A stretch of DNA of 64,000 nt, taken from positions 682,001 through 746,000 of the forward strand of contig NZ_FMCR01000001.1 in assembly GCF_900091575.1 (NCBI RefSeq), read 5' to 3'. The position numbers were made by a program, and so were the translations under genes. Within the stretch, counting starts at the first letter, position 1. The number at the start of each line of letters is the position of its first letter. Shown here piece by piece: positions 46,672 through 55,610 of this stretch. The stretch comes from Micromonospora saelicesensis. GTDB taxonomy: Bacteria; Actinomycetota; Actinomycetes; Mycobacteriales; Micromonosporaceae. The notes beneath the pieces were generated by a model. That model searched no databases and had not been told where the DNA came from. It saw only the letters and a program-made list of their open reading frames with translations.

Positions 46672-47970
46672 ATGAGCGATCGTGAATCGGTGGCGCACCT
46701 GCTGCGCCGGGCCACCTTCGGGCCGACCGCCGACGAGGTGGACGCGGCCGAGCGGGCCGGGCCGGCGGCGACCCTGGACCGGCTGCTCACCCCGCCCGCG
46801 ACGGACCGGGGTGCGGCGGCTACGCCAGTTCCGGCGCTGCCCCCGGACCCGTACGCCGGGCTGACCAAGGACTCCACCCGCGAGCAACGGCAGCAGGCCA
46901 ACGCGGAGCGCCGCAAGCAACTCCAGCAGGTCACCGAGTGGTGGCTGGACCGGATGGTGGCCGCCCAGGACGGGCTGACCGAGAAGTTGCTCTTCTTCTG
47001 GCACGGGCACTGGGCCACCAGCGCGCAGAAGGTCAAGTCGGCGCGGCTGATGGTGGGCCAGTTGGAGACGCTGCGCCGGCACGGTCGTGGGCCGCTGGGC
47101 CCGCTGGTCGCCGCCATGGTGCGCGACCCCGCCCTGATCGTCTGGCTGGACGGGCAGAAGAACACCCGCAAGGCGCCGAACGAGAATCTGGCCCGCGAGC
47201 TGATGGAGCTGTTCACCCTCGGCATCGGCGCCTACAGCGAGGCCGACGTGAAGGCCGGCGCGCGGGCCCTGACCGGCTGGGTGGTCGACCGGCGTACCGG
47301 GACGGTCCGCTTCGAAACCAAGCGGCACGACCCTGGCGAGAAGAGCATCCTCGGGCAGAGCGCCCGGTTCGACGCCGAGGCGTACGCCGGTCTGCTGGCG
47401 GCCCAACCGGCGGCGGCGACCTTCGTGGCCGGTCGGCTCTGGTTCCGCTACGCCAGCACCGAGACCCCCGCGCCGGACGGTCTGGCCGGCGCGGACACCA
47501 TCGCGACAGTGCGCGCGCTGTTCTCCGCACCGGCCTTCGCGCAGACCCGGGGCACGCTGGTGAAGCAGCCGGTGGAGTGGTTGGTCGGTGCGCTGCGGCA
47601 GCTCGGTGTCCGACCGTCCGCGCTGCCCGAACAGCAACGGAAACAACTGCTGGCCGGTCTGAACGCGCTCGACCAGGTGCCGTTGCGCCCACCGAGCGTG
47701 GGCGGTTGGCCGGCCGGGTCCGCCTGGCTGACCACCTCGTCGTTGCAGGCCCGGCTGCGCACGGCCGGGGTGCTCGCCGCCGCCACGGCACCAGGGGTGC
47801 TGGCCCGGCTGACCGCCGCGCCCACCGCCGGCCGACCGGACGCGCTGGCCCGACTGCTGGTGGTCGACGGCTGGGGAGCGCGTACCCGCGCCGCTCTCAC
47901 CCCGCTGGCCGGTGAGCCCCGCAAACTGCTGGCCGCCGGCCTGGTCAGCCCCGAATACACAGTCAGCTGA
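46672..47970 (+). CDS. DUF1800 protein
   Basis: 432 residues from ATG 46672. DUF1800 signatures are present: SVAHLLRRATFGPTADEVDA, KLLFFWHGHWATSAQKVKS, NENLARELMELFTLGIGAYS (the most conserved stretch) and VKAGARALTGWVVD, with PSVGGWPAGSAWL near the end. Function unknown; the gene is nearly always followed by a DUF1501 gene, 14 bp away here. No signal peptide is evident. Confidence 0.93.
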   Translation: MSDRESVAHLLRRATFGPTADEVDAAERAGPAATLDRLLTPPATDRGAAATPVPALPPDPYAGLTKDSTREQRQQANAERRKQLQQVTEWWLDRMVAAQDGLTEKLLFFWHGHWATSAQKVKSARLMVGQLETLRRHGRGPLGPLVAAMVRDPALIVWLDGQKNTRKAPNENLARELMELFTLGIGAYSEADVKAGARALTGWVVDRRTGTVRFETKRHDPGEKSILGQSARFDAEAYAGLLAAQPAAATFVAGRLWFRYASTETPAPDGLAGADTIATVRALFSAPAFAQTRGTLVKQPVEWLVGALRQLGVRPSALPEQQRKQLLAGLNALDQVPLRPPSVGGWPAGSAWLTTSSLQARLRTAGVLAAATAPGVLARLTAAPTAGRPDALARLLVVDGWGARTRAALTPLAGEPRKLLAAGLVSPEYTVS

Positions 47971-47984
47971 GCGGAGGAGTCGAC

Positions 47985-49226
47985 ATGGACACAGTGACCC
48001 GACGCAGGTTCCTACTGACCAGCGGGGTGGTCGGCGCGGGCGCGTTGGCCGCCGGAGCCGGCGCGTACAGCCTGCGGGACCTGCTGGACACCAGCGGGGA
48101 CCGGGACCCGCAGTCCCGCACGCTGGTGCTGGTGACCCTCTACGGCGGCAATGACGGTCTCAACACGGTCATCCCGTACGGCGACCCGGCCTACCGGGCG
48201 GCTCGCCCTGAGCTGGCGTACCCGGACGGGGAGGTGCGGCGGTTGGACGACGACTTCGGCCTCAACCCGGCGCTGGCCGGCCTGCACCAGCGCTGGTCCG
48301 GCGGTGGGTTGGCGATCGTGCGCGGAGTCGGCTACCCGAAGCCGGACCGCAGCCACTTCCGTTCGATGGACATCTGGCACACCGCGCAACCCGACCGGCC
48401 CGGCAACACCGGCTGGCTCGGACGGTGGCTGGACCGCGCCGGTGGCGACCCCCGGCTGGCGGTCTCCTTCGAGCCGGCGCTGCCGCCGCTGCTGGCCGGG
48501 GCCCAGAGCGCCGGTGCAGCAGTGCCGGTGACCGACCGGAAGGCCGCGAAGGGCCTACCCGCGGCGACACTGACCGCGTTCGCCGCCGCCGAGGCGGGCG
48601 AGTCGGCGGCCCGGGGTCGGGCCGCGGCCTGCTTCGCCGACCTGCGGTCGGTGGACGAGATGATCCGCCAGGTACGCGACTCCGCCGACCCGGACACGGC
48701 GGACCCGGACGGCGAGCAGGCTCCCGCGACGGCCACCGGCGGGGCCCGCACCCCACTGGACGCGCAGCTCGACCTTGTCGCGCAGTGCGTCGAGGCCGGA
48801 GTGTCCACCCGGGTCTTCTCGGTGTCGCTGGGCGGCTTCGACACGCACGCCGACGAGAAGCAGTTGCAGGCCGTGCTGCTGGGTCAGCTGGACCGGGCGT
48901 TGACCGGGTTCGCCGACCGGATGAGTCGCACCGAGGCGGGCCGGAAGGTGGTGGTGGCGGTCTACTCCGAGTTCGGCCGTCGGGTACGGGCCAACGCCTC
49001 GGACGGCACCGACCACGGCACCGCCTCGGACGTGCTGCTGCTCGGCGCGGGCGTCCGGGGCGGCTGGCACGGCGCACCACCAAGCCTCACCGACCTCGAC
49101 GACGGCGACCTGAAATACACCACCGACTTCCGGGACGTCTACGCCACGCTGCTGGACCGGGTGCTGGACACCGACCCGGGCCCGGTCCTCGCCGACTGGC
49201 GGGGACGAGTGGACAAGCTTTTCTAG
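47985..49226 (+). CDS. DUF1501 Tat-exported protein (sulfatase-like fold)
   Basis: 413 residues. A twin-arginine signal (TRRRFLLTSGVVGAGALAAG) at the N-terminus, then TLVLVTLYGGNDGLNTVIPYG, SHFRSMDIWHTA, a SLGGFDTHADEKQLQAVLL metal-binding-like stretch and VVVAVYSEFGRRVRANASDGTDHGTA near the end (written here as two overlapping motifs, EFGRRV and DHGTAS). DUF1501 belongs to the alkaline-phosphatase-like superfamily; its substrate is unknown. With DUF1800 it forms a conserved two-gene unit. Export needs TatBC (tatB is at 40107). Confidence 0.92.
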   Translation: MDTVTRRRFLLTSGVVGAGALAAGAGAYSLRDLLDTSGDRDPQSRTLVLVTLYGGNDGLNTVIPYGDPAYRAARPELAYPDGEVRRLDDDFGLNPALAGLHQRWSGGGLAIVRGVGYPKPDRSHFRSMDIWHTAQPDRPGNTGWLGRWLDRAGGDPRLAVSFEPALPPLLAGAQSAGAAVPVTDRKAAKGLPAATLTAFAAAEAGESAARGRAAACFADLRSVDEMIRQVRDSADPDTADPDGEQAPATATGGARTPLDAQLDLVAQCVEAGVSTRVFSVSLGGFDTHADEKQLQAVLLGQLDRALTGFADRMSRTEAGRKVVVAVYSEFGRRVRANASDGTDHGTASDVLLLGAGVRGGWHGAPPSLTDLDDGDLKYTTDFRDVYATLLDRVLDTDPGPVLADWRGRVDKLF

Positions 49227-49846
49227 TCGTCCTCTTCCGGGTCCTGGTTGGCCTGCTCGCCCAGCACGAACGCCTGCATGGCCAGCTCGTCGCCGGCCGG
49301 CGAGACGAAGGCGGGCAGCTCACGTGGGCCCAGCTCCTGCACGTAGGACCAGAACAGCCGAACCGCCTCGGCCGGCGTGCCGGCCTCGATCGGCAGGTCG
49401 AGGCTGACCAGCCAGGTGCGCCGCGCCGGGGGCGGGCCGAGCTGGTCGACCAGCGCCCGGAAGGCCGCCGGCTCCACCGCGGTGACCGGCCCGTCGAGCG
49501 TCAGCAGGTCGGCCGGCACCGGCTCGTCGAAGGCCCGACGGGTGTACGCGACGACGAGCGTGCCCGGCTCGACCGGGGACTGCGGGTCGTCCGGGTCTTC
49601 GCGGTGGCGTCGACCCGGCGCGGTGACCCGGCCGAGGGCCACCAGCCGTGGCGGCGCGTCGACCAGCACGGCGACCTGGTCGCCCAGCCCTGGCCGGGCG
49701 ACGTCGGTGAGCCCGGTCAGCTCCAGCGTGTCGTGGTGCACGAGCCGCTCGGCCTCGTACCGTTCGGCGGGCAGCAGCACCGCCCAGGTGCCCACCCCGT
49801 CGGCGTTGCCGGCCGCACCGGCCCGGTGCGCGGTCTCGGTCGTCAT
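49223..49846 (-). CDS. Conserved hypothetical protein
   Basis: About 207 residues from ATG 49846 (49855 and 49876 are alternative starts). It contains TWAVLLPAERYEAERLVHHD, GLGDQVAVLVDAPPRLVALGRV, then VVAYTRRAFDEPVPAD and RTWLVSLDLPIEAGTPAEAVR, followed by an acidic end QANQDPEEDD. The first part, with strands around a DQVAVLVD-type segment, could be PUA/EVE-like, but this is weak. The stop overlaps the convergent DUF1501 stop by 4 bp. Function unknown. Confidence 0.8.
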   Translation of the reverse strand: MTTETAHRAGAAGNADGVGTWAVLLPAERYEAERLVHHDTLELTGLTDVARPGLGDQVAVLVDAPPRLVALGRVTAPGRRHREDPDDPQSPVEPGTLVVAYTRRAFDEPVPADLLTLDGPVTAVEPAAFRALVDQLGPPPARRTWLVSLDLPIEAGTPAEAVRLFWSYVQELGPRELPAFVSPAGDELAMQAFVLGEQANQDPEEDD

Positions 49847-49859
49847 GCCTGCCATCTCA

Positions 49860-50441
49860 TCACGCCGCCGGTGCAACGGTGACGTGACAGCCGACGATGT
49901 GATCGTCGACCATGCCGGTGGCCTGCATCAGCGCGTACGCGGTGGTCGGGCCGACGAACCGGAAGCCGCGCTTCTTGAGTGCCTTGGCCATCGCCGTCGA
50001 CTCCGGGGTGATCGGCGCCAGCTCGGCGAACGAGGCGGGACGAGTCGGCCGGGGCTCCGGCGCGAAGGACCAGAGCAGAGCGGACAGGCCCTCCGGCAGC
50101 TCCAGTGCGGCGCGGGCGTTGGCGATCGCCGCCTCGATCTTGGCCCGGTTGCGGACGATGCCGGCGTCGGCGAGCAGCCGGGTCACGTCGGAGTCGTCGT
50201 AGCGGGCGACGGTCGGGATGTGGAAGTCGTCGAAGGCCAGTCGGAACGCCGGACGCTTGCGCAGGATGGTCAGCCAGGACAGCCCGGACTGGAACGCCTC
50301 CAGCGTCATCCGCTCGTAGAGTGCGTCGTCGCCGCGCAGCGGCCGCCCCCACTCGGTGTCGTGGTAGATGGCGTAGTCGGGGGTGCTCGACCCCCAGGCG
50401 CAGCGAGCCAGCCCATCGGGGCCGATCACCAGGTCAGTCAC
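49860..50441 (-). CDS. tag: DNA-3-methyladenine glycosylase I
   Basis: 193 residues from GTG 50441. Removes 3-methyladenine from DNA. Zinc ligands are in RCAWGSSTPDYAIYHDTEWG (Cys, His) and near the end in DDHIVGCHV (His, Cys). The helix-hairpin-helix region and the aromatic pocket are seen in TLEAFQSGLSWLTILRKR and GFRFVGPTTAYALMQATG. The start follows a TAGCGT box by 7 nt, so the mRNA is probably leaderless; a start at 50450 cannot be excluded. Same neighbourhood as tagA (Rv1210). Confidence 0.94.
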   Translation of the reverse strand: MTDLVIGPDGLARCAWGSSTPDYAIYHDTEWGRPLRGDDALYERMTLEAFQSGLSWLTILRKRPAFRLAFDDFHIPTVARYDDSDVTRLLADAGIVRNRAKIEAAIANARAALELPEGLSALLWSFAPEPRPTRPASFAELAPITPESTAMAKALKKRGFRFVGPTTAYALMQATGMVDDHIVGCHVTVAPAA

Positions 50442-50448
50442 CTCGTAC

Positions 50449-50454
50449 ACGCTA
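50449..50454 (-). promoter_or_regulatory. Leaderless-type -10 box (TAGCGT) for tag
   Basis: On the minus strand TAGCGT ends 7 nt before the GTG at 50441. Confidence 0.5.
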
Positions 50455-50511
50455 GGGCATCCGTCCGACACCCCATTGCCACCGGCCGCCCGGCTGCCTA
50501 TGGTGCTTGTT

Positions 50512-50525
50512 ACCGACCGGTAGGT
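50512..50525. promoter_or_regulatory. TetR-type operator-like palindrome
   Basis: ACCGACCGGTAGGT is a near-perfect palindrome around ACCGGT (one symmetric pair differs), close to the TTACCGACCGGT-type operators of TetR regulators. A TATGGT box at 50499-50504 places the likely transcript start of the downstream gene inside it. Confidence 0.5.
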
Positions 50526-50576
50526 CGGGGTCACCCGAGGGTGCGCCCCGACCGGTGACGGCGAGCGGAGGCCGCG

Positions 50577-51473
50577 GTGAAGGAGTTCCCGGACGTCATC
50601 GCCTGGTCGATCCCGGCCTTCGTGCTGCTCATCGTGCTGGAGCGGGTCTCCTACCTGCTGCACCGCGACGACGACGAGGTCGGCTACGGCGGCGCCGACA
50701 CCGCGACCAGCCTGACGATGGGGCTGGGCAGCATCTTCGCCGACCTGCTCTGGAAGGTGCCGATCGCCGCCGCGTACGCGCTGCTCTACGCGCTCACCCC
50801 GCTGCGGATCACCGAGCTCTGGTGGACCTGGCCGCTGATCCTGCTCGCCCAGGACTTCTGCTACTACTGGTCGCACCGCGGCCACCACGTGATCCGCATC
50901 CTCTGGGCCTCACACGTGGTGCACCACTCGTCGCAGCGGTTCAACCTCTCCACCGCGCTGCGCCAGCCGTGGACCGGCCTGACCAGTTGGGTGTTCTACA
51001 TCCCGCTGATCATGGCCGGCGTCCACCCGGCCGTGGTCGCGTTCTGTGGCTCGGTCAACCTGCTCTACCAGTTCTGGATCCACACCGAGCGGATCGAGAA
51101 GATGCCGCGCTGGTACGAGGCGGTGTTCAACACCCCGTCGCACCACCGGGTGCACCACGCGTCGCAGGGCAGCTACCTGGACCGCAACTTCGGCGGCATC
51201 CTGATCGTCTGGGACCGGCTCTTCAAGTCGTTCGCGCCGGAACGGGAGCGTTGCGTGTACGGCCTGACCAAGAACCTCGGCAGCTACAACCCGGTCCGGG
51301 TGGCCTTCCACGAGTACGCCTCGATCGCCCGGGACCTGCGCGCCGCAGTGACCTGGCGGCACCGGGTCGGGCATCTCTTCCGCGCACCGGGCTGGCAACC
51401 GGCGCCGGGCTCCCCGGTCAGGGCAGCCGGCCCTGCTCGACCAGACGGGCAAACCTCTTCAGCGCCTGGGTGA
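50577..51473 (+). CDS. Sterol desaturase/fatty acid hydroxylase-family membrane protein
   Basis: 298 residues from GTG 50577. Four or more membrane helices and the di-iron histidine clusters: FCYYWSHRGHHVIRI, WASHVVHHSSQRFNLS and PSHHRVHHASQGSYLDRN, spaced as in the family. It would hydroxylate or desaturate a lipid in the membrane with O2. The palindrome at its promoter implies control by a TetR regulator encoded elsewhere. The 3' end overlaps the convergent SRPBCC gene by 56 bp; the last 50 residues are non-conserved. Confidence 0.93.
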   Translation: MKEFPDVIAWSIPAFVLLIVLERVSYLLHRDDDEVGYGGADTATSLTMGLGSIFADLLWKVPIAAAYALLYALTPLRITELWWTWPLILLAQDFCYYWSHRGHHVIRILWASHVVHHSSQRFNLSTALRQPWTGLTSWVFYIPLIMAGVHPAVVAFCGSVNLLYQFWIHTERIEKMPRWYEAVFNTPSHHRVHHASQGSYLDRNFGGILIVWDRLFKSFAPERERCVYGLTKNLGSYNPVRVAFHEYASIARDLRAAVTWRHRVGHLFRAPGWQPAPGSPVRAAGPARPDGQTSSAPG

Positions 51474-51915
51474 GGCCGAGCTTGGAGCCGGGCCAGAGCA
51501 CCGGCCACGCCAGTCGACCGGCCCGACCGCCCGGCAGGTGGAACCACTCGTGCCAGACCACCTGCGTGCGGTCCCGGTCCAGCTGGGTGCAGCGCAGCAC
51601 CCCCGGGCCGCGCAGCAGCTGGCCGTGGTGCACGACGCCGATCTCGTACGGCTCGTCGACCCGGACCACCCGCATCTCGTCGCGCAGCGTCGCCCGGCCG
51701 AGCGCGGTCACCGCCTCGATCCGGCTGCCCTCGCGCCCGTCGCCCTCGACAACCCGGACGCGGGTGAAAGGGATCCAGTCGGACTGACGTTCCCAGGCGA
51801 GCAGCGCGGCGAACACCCGCTCCGCCGGGGCCTCGACGATCACCGTGGCGGTCACCTCACCGGCGCCGGGTCGGGCCGCCTCGCGAAGATCGTCAGCGCC
51901 CTCCGGCTCGGTCAC
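51418..51915 (-). CDS. SRPBCC-family protein (polyketide cyclase/dehydrase type)
   Basis: 165 residues. START-like fold: VTATVIVEAPAERVFAALLA, RQSDWIPFTRVRVVEGDG, GSRIEAVTALGRATLRDEM and QVVWHEWFHLPGGRAGRLA, of the coenzyme-Q-binding/polyketide cyclase group. It begins inside the DivIVA gene stop (4-bp overlap) and is thus in one operon with that gene. The role is unknown; lipid binding is the family's usual feature, which would suit a neighbour of membrane and division proteins. Confidence 0.9.
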   Translation of the reverse strand: MTEPEGADDLREAARPGAGEVTATVIVEAPAERVFAALLAWERQSDWIPFTRVRVVEGDGREGSRIEAVTALGRATLRDEMRVVRVDEPYEIGVVHHGQLLRGPGVLRCTQLDRDRTQVVWHEWFHLPGGRAGRLAWPVLWPGSKLGLTQALKRFARLVEQGRLP

Positions 51916-52526
51916 GCCGACTCCGACCGAACCACCGCGTCGCGCTGCTCGGTGCCGGCGGTCTGCTCACGGTCGGCCGACTCGTCGTCGGCGGGCGCGG
52001 CGGCAGGCGCCACCCCGTCGGAATCCGCCGGGGACGAGCTGGCAGCGGGCAACGGGCCGGGAGTCGTCGAACCGACCGGGGCCGACCCCGCCTCGCCGGT
52101 CAGCGGCGCGTCCTCGCCCGGCTCCGCCGCCTTGCCCGGCTCCGCCGCCTCGGCGGTGGTCACCTTGCTGGCGGACTGCTCGCGGGCCTGCCGCAGCACG
52201 TCCGCGTCGTCGGTGCGCCCCTCACGCAAGGCGATGACCTCCGACTCCAGTACGCCGATCAGCTCGGACTTGTAACCGATGTCGTAGGCGGCACGGCGCA
52301 ACGCCTGATCGACCTGGTCCATCCGGTACCCGCGCAACCCGGTGTCGAAACGGACCGCCCCCACGTCGGATTCGCGCAACGGGCGGGTGCCCGGCAACGC
52401 GACGGCCTGCGAGTCCGGCTCGGCCGGCACCAGGCCGGGATCGCGCCCGCTGACCAGCACCGTCACGCCGAATATCACCGCCGCGACGGTCAACGCCACG
52501 ACCAGGAGGAGCAGAAGCTGACCCAT
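51912..52526 (-). CDS. DivIVA-domain membrane protein (Rv1209-like)
   Basis: 204 residues. One N-terminal membrane helix (LLLLLVVALTVAAVIFGVTVLV), then a short DivIVA-type motif VRFDTGLRGYRMDQVDQALRR with a coiled segment YDIGYKSELIGVLESEV, and a long Ala/Pro/Ser/Glu-rich acidic tail. The DivIVA element (F-x-x-x-x-x-G-Y-x-x-x-x-V-D) is the polar/septal targeting part of Wag31-like proteins. Divergent from folP2, as Rv1209 is near Rv1207. Function unknown. Confidence 0.9.
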   Translation of the reverse strand: MGQLLLLLVVALTVAAVIFGVTVLVSGRDPGLVPAEPDSQAVALPGTRPLRESDVGAVRFDTGLRGYRMDQVDQALRRAAYDIGYKSELIGVLESEVIALREGRTDDADVLRQAREQSASKVTTAEAAEPGKAAEPGEDAPLTGEAGSAPVGSTTPGPLPAASSSPADSDGVAPAAAPADDESADREQTAGTEQRDAVVRSESA

Positions 52527-52682
52527 GTACTGATCGTGGCATGGCAGCCGGCCGGGAGCGACCCCGCCACCCGCCTCGATCACGATCGGTGCCGACGCCC
52601 GCCCGGAATCGTGGACGGGCGACCGACTAGCGTCGGGACCGGCCGACGCGGCGGCGACGGCGCGAACTTCCAGGAGGCGGGC

Positions 52683-53552
52683 ATGGCCGGGGCGCTTCGG
52701 CTGGGTGGGCACACGTTCGCCCCGGGCGAGCTGGTGGTGATGGCGATCATCAACCGCACGCCGGACTCGTTCTTCGACCGCGGGGCGACCTACGCCGCCG
52801 ACAGCGCTCTGCGCGCGGTGGAGCGGGCGGTGGACGAGGGCGCGGCCATCATCGACATCGGCGGCGTCAAGGCCGGCCCCGGCGCGGACGTGGACGTCGC
52901 CGAGGAGATCCGGCGCACGGTGGACACCATCGCCGCCGTGCGAGCCGCGTTTCCAGAGGTGGTGATCTCCATCGACACCTGGCGGGCCGAGGTGGCGACG
53001 GAGGCCGTGGCCGCCGGGGCCGACCTTCTCAACGACACCTGGTCGGGCGTCGACCCGGCACTGGTCCGGGTGGCCGCGCGGACCGGCGCCGGCCTGGTCT
53101 GTTCGCACGCCGGCGGGCTGACGCCGCGGACCAGGCCGCACCGGGCCGCCTTCACCGACGTGGTCGCCGACGTGGTCGCGACGGTGACCGGGCTCGCCGA
53201 GCGCGCGGTGGCGGCAGGGGTACGCCCGGACGGCATCCTCATCGACCCGGCGCACGACTTCGGCAAGAACACCCGGCACTCGCTGGAGATCACCCGCCGA
53301 CTGGACGAGCTGACCGCGACCGGCTGGCCGGTGCTGGTGGCGCTCTCCAACAAGGACTTCATCGGTGAGACGTTGGGCCTGCCGGTGGCCGAACGGCTGG
53401 AGGGGACGCTCGCCGCGACGGCCGTCTCCGCCTGGCTGGGTGCCCGGGTCTTCCGAGCCCACCAGGTCGGCCCGACCCGCCGGGTGCTGGACATGGTGGC
53501 CTCGATCCGAGGCGACCGCCCGCCCACGGCCACCCGCCGGGGACTCGCCTGA
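52683..53552 (+). CDS. folP2: Dihydropteroate synthase-like protein (FolP2 type)
   Basis: 289 residues. TIM-barrel DHPS fold with VVMAIINRTPDSFFDRGATY at loop 1, AAIIDIGGVKAGPGADVDV, VVISIDTWRAEVATEAV, LLNDTWSGVDPALV and ILIDPAHDFGKNTRHSLEI. Canonical DHPS has MGILNVTPDSF and GGESTRPGA; here NRTPDSFFDRG and IGGVKAGPGAD replace them, which is the FolP2 pattern. M. tuberculosis FolP2 (Rv1207) is not thought to carry the folate reaction. The true role is unsettled. Position beside DivIVA and tag matches Rv1207-Rv1210, except that gpgS is missing between. Confidence 0.9.
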   Translation: MAGALRLGGHTFAPGELVVMAIINRTPDSFFDRGATYAADSALRAVERAVDEGAAIIDIGGVKAGPGADVDVAEEIRRTVDTIAAVRAAFPEVVISIDTWRAEVATEAVAAGADLLNDTWSGVDPALVRVAARTGAGLVCSHAGGLTPRTRPHRAAFTDVVADVVATVTGLAERAVAAGVRPDGILIDPAHDFGKNTRHSLEITRRLDELTATGWPVLVALSNKDFIGETLGLPVAERLEGTLAATAVSAWLGARVFRAHQVGPTRRVLDMVASIRGDRPPTATRRGLA

Positions 53553-53619
53553 CCGGTCGTCGCCGTAACCGACCGCGAACGGCCGGACGGACCGACACGA
53601 TCGCCGGAGGCAGTGGCGC

Positions 53620-53997
53620 TCAGGTCCAGCGGAGGATGTTCCTACGCCAGGCGTAGAGGATGCCGAGCGCGAGCACGGCCACGAACACCGCCATCTCCAC
53701 CACCGTCACCAGTCCGAAGCCCGGCCGGTCGAAGACCACCGCCCAGGGGAAGAGGAACACCGCCTCGACCGCGAACAGTACGTACAGGTAGGCGTACACG
53801 TAGTAGCGGATCTGCATCTGCGCCCAGTCGGCACCGACCGGGTCGAGCCCGCACTCGTAGCTGGCCCGCTTGCCCGGCGGGTCGGCCGGACGCGCCGGGC
53901 GTAACACCCGGTTGGCCGAGAACGCCGTAACGAAGAAGAGAACGCTGGCGAGCAGCAGGAGCCCGAGCGTCGCGTACGAGCCCAGGTATCCGTTCAC
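53620..53997 (-). CDS. nuoA: NADH-quinone oxidoreductase subunit A (orphan)
   Basis: 125 residues from GTG 53997. Three membrane helices and the NuoA signature: YECGLDPVGADWAQMQIRY, then YAYLYVLFAVEAVFLFPWAVV with the conserved acid. It is a membrane-arm subunit of complex I. No other nuo gene lies in the window, so it is detached from the main operon and stands between folP2 and a surface protein. Length is typical. It may be a second, duplicate copy, as several actinobacteria carry a partial second nuo set near korAB. Confidence 0.94.
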   Translation of the reverse strand: MNGYLGSYATLGLLLLASVLFFVTAFSANRVLRPARPADPPGKRASYECGLDPVGADWAQMQIRYYVYAYLYVLFAVEAVFLFPWAVVFDRPGFGLVTVVEMAVFVAVLALGILYAWRRNILRWT

Positions 53998-54126
53998 AGT
54001 CGGCAGCCTACCGTCCGCCCGGACGGGCCGTCCCAAACACGTTACGGATTTGTTTCCGGATGGGACTAGTGCACAGGGGCAACTGTTACCGAATATTGGA
54101 CACCCACCCATGTCACCGGAGGACAG

Positions 54127-55605
54127 ATGGCCCGCGTGAAGGCATCGCCCGGTAACCGGGCGGAGGGGCGACGTTCCACGCCCCTGCTGGCGACCGCGCT
54201 CGCGCTCGGCCTGCTCACGGCGCTCGCCGTCGGGCCGGCCTGGGCCAGCGCGGCCGCACCGGACGCGGACCCGGTCGCGACCTCGGCCGAGCCGGTCAAC
54301 GAGCCGGGCGGCGAGGAGCCCCCGACCACACCGGCGGAGGAGCCCACCCCGACCGAAGACCCGGGCGGGGAACCGGAGCCGACCGACCCGGCACCGGAGA
54401 CCACCGCACCACCACCGGAGACGACGCCACCGGCGCCGGTGACCACCGCCCCGGAGGTCCCGCCAGCGCCGACCACCAGCGCGCCCGCGCCGGGCGGCAC
54501 CACCCGACCGCCCAGCCCGGCTCCCCCGGTGCCACCGACGGCGCCCCCCGCCCCGCCAACACCGCCGGCGCCGACGGTCCGCCCGCCCGCCCCGGGTTCG
54601 GCGCCGCCGCCGCAGAGCCCGCTGGGCGTGCAGGTCACCACCGGCGACGTCACCCTCACCGAGGCGTACTGGAACACGCCGAGCACGGCCGCCACCCTCC
54701 AGGTCACGGTGCACAACACCGGTACCACCACGGAACAGATCCGACTCTCGTACACGCTGCCCGCCGGGCTGACCGACGCCGGCACGAAGGGCTGCGCGGC
54801 CGCTGGTGGTGGGACGTACCGCTGCGGGGCCTGGACCGCCGGAGCGGGCGTTCGGTTCAGCACCGTGCTGCGGCTGCGGGTCGCTGGCACGGCGTGGAAG
54901 CAGATGCCGCTCAGCGGCTCCGTCCAGGTCATCGCGGACGCGCCGGGAGCCGCCGGAGAGGCGACCGACGACCAGGGCTTCGCGGTGCTCTTCCCCGCCG
55001 GCCCGCCGGTGCCCGGGATCGCGCTCGCCGCCGACGAGGTGGCCTTCGACATCAGCGGCGGCCCCAGCACCCTCACGCTCCGACTGGGCAACACCGGCGC
55101 GGTGGACGCCGCCGGCCGGGTCGAGGTCGTCCTGCCGGCCGGGGTGACCGTGCCCACCCCACCGATCGGCTGCGTGGCGGTCGACCCGACGCGTACCCGC
55201 TGCGACGCCGGTCTGGTGCTGGCGGGCACGACCGCCGAGGTGCAGCTGCCCGTGGAGGCGACGCCGCAGGCGCAGCGGGAAGCGCCGCTGTCCGGGGCCG
55301 TGATCGGTCAACTCGATCCACGCAGCGGTCCGACCCGTCGGGTGCAGATGAGCTTCCGGATCACCGCGGCCGCCGCACTGGCCACGCCGGTGGTCTCCCC
55401 GCCCGCACCGACCGGCTCACAGGGCGTACTGCCCGCCGGTGCCGGGACCGGAGACGGCGGGTTGACCTCGGTGCAGCGCACCGCGGTGATCCTGATCGCG
55501 GTCTCCACGCTGCTGGTGGTGCTGGCTCTCACGCTGGCCACGACCTCGCTGCGCCGCCGGCTCGGCGGCCCGCCGCCGGAACCCGCGCCCAACCCCGCCG
55601 ACTGA
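54127..55605 (+). CDS. Secreted Pro/Thr-rich surface protein with DUF11-like domains and C-terminal anchor
   Basis: 492 residues. A signal peptide (TPLLATALALGLLTALAVGPAW) is followed by about 130 residues of Pro/Thr/Glu/Ala-rich stalk (many TTP, APP and PTPP units), then two immunoglobulin-like DUF11-type beta domains (about 175-275, DVTLTEAYWNTPS..., and 300-415, IALAADEVAFDISGGPSTL), and a C-terminal membrane helix (VILIAVSTLLVVLALTLAT). Two Cys pairs (GCAAAGGGTYRCG, GCVAVDPTRTRC) could form disulfides. The layout fits a cell-wall-spanning adhesin or scaffold; no ligand is known. Confidence 0.85.
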   Translation: MARVKASPGNRAEGRRSTPLLATALALGLLTALAVGPAWASAAAPDADPVATSAEPVNEPGGEEPPTTPAEEPTPTEDPGGEPEPTDPAPETTAPPPETTPPAPVTTAPEVPPAPTTSAPAPGGTTRPPSPAPPVPPTAPPAPPTPPAPTVRPPAPGSAPPPQSPLGVQVTTGDVTLTEAYWNTPSTAATLQVTVHNTGTTTEQIRLSYTLPAGLTDAGTKGCAAAGGGTYRCGAWTAGAGVRFSTVLRLRVAGTAWKQMPLSGSVQVIADAPGAAGEATDDQGFAVLFPAGPPVPGIALAADEVAFDISGGPSTLTLRLGNTGAVDAAGRVEVVLPAGVTVPTPPIGCVAVDPTRTRCDAGLVLAGTTAEVQLPVEATPQAQREAPLSGAVIGQLDPRSGPTRRVQMSFRITAAAALATPVVSPPAPTGSQGVLPAGAGTGDGGLTSVQRTAVILIAVSTLLVVLALTLATTSLRRRLGGPPPEPAPNPAD

Positions 55606-55610
55606 TCGAC

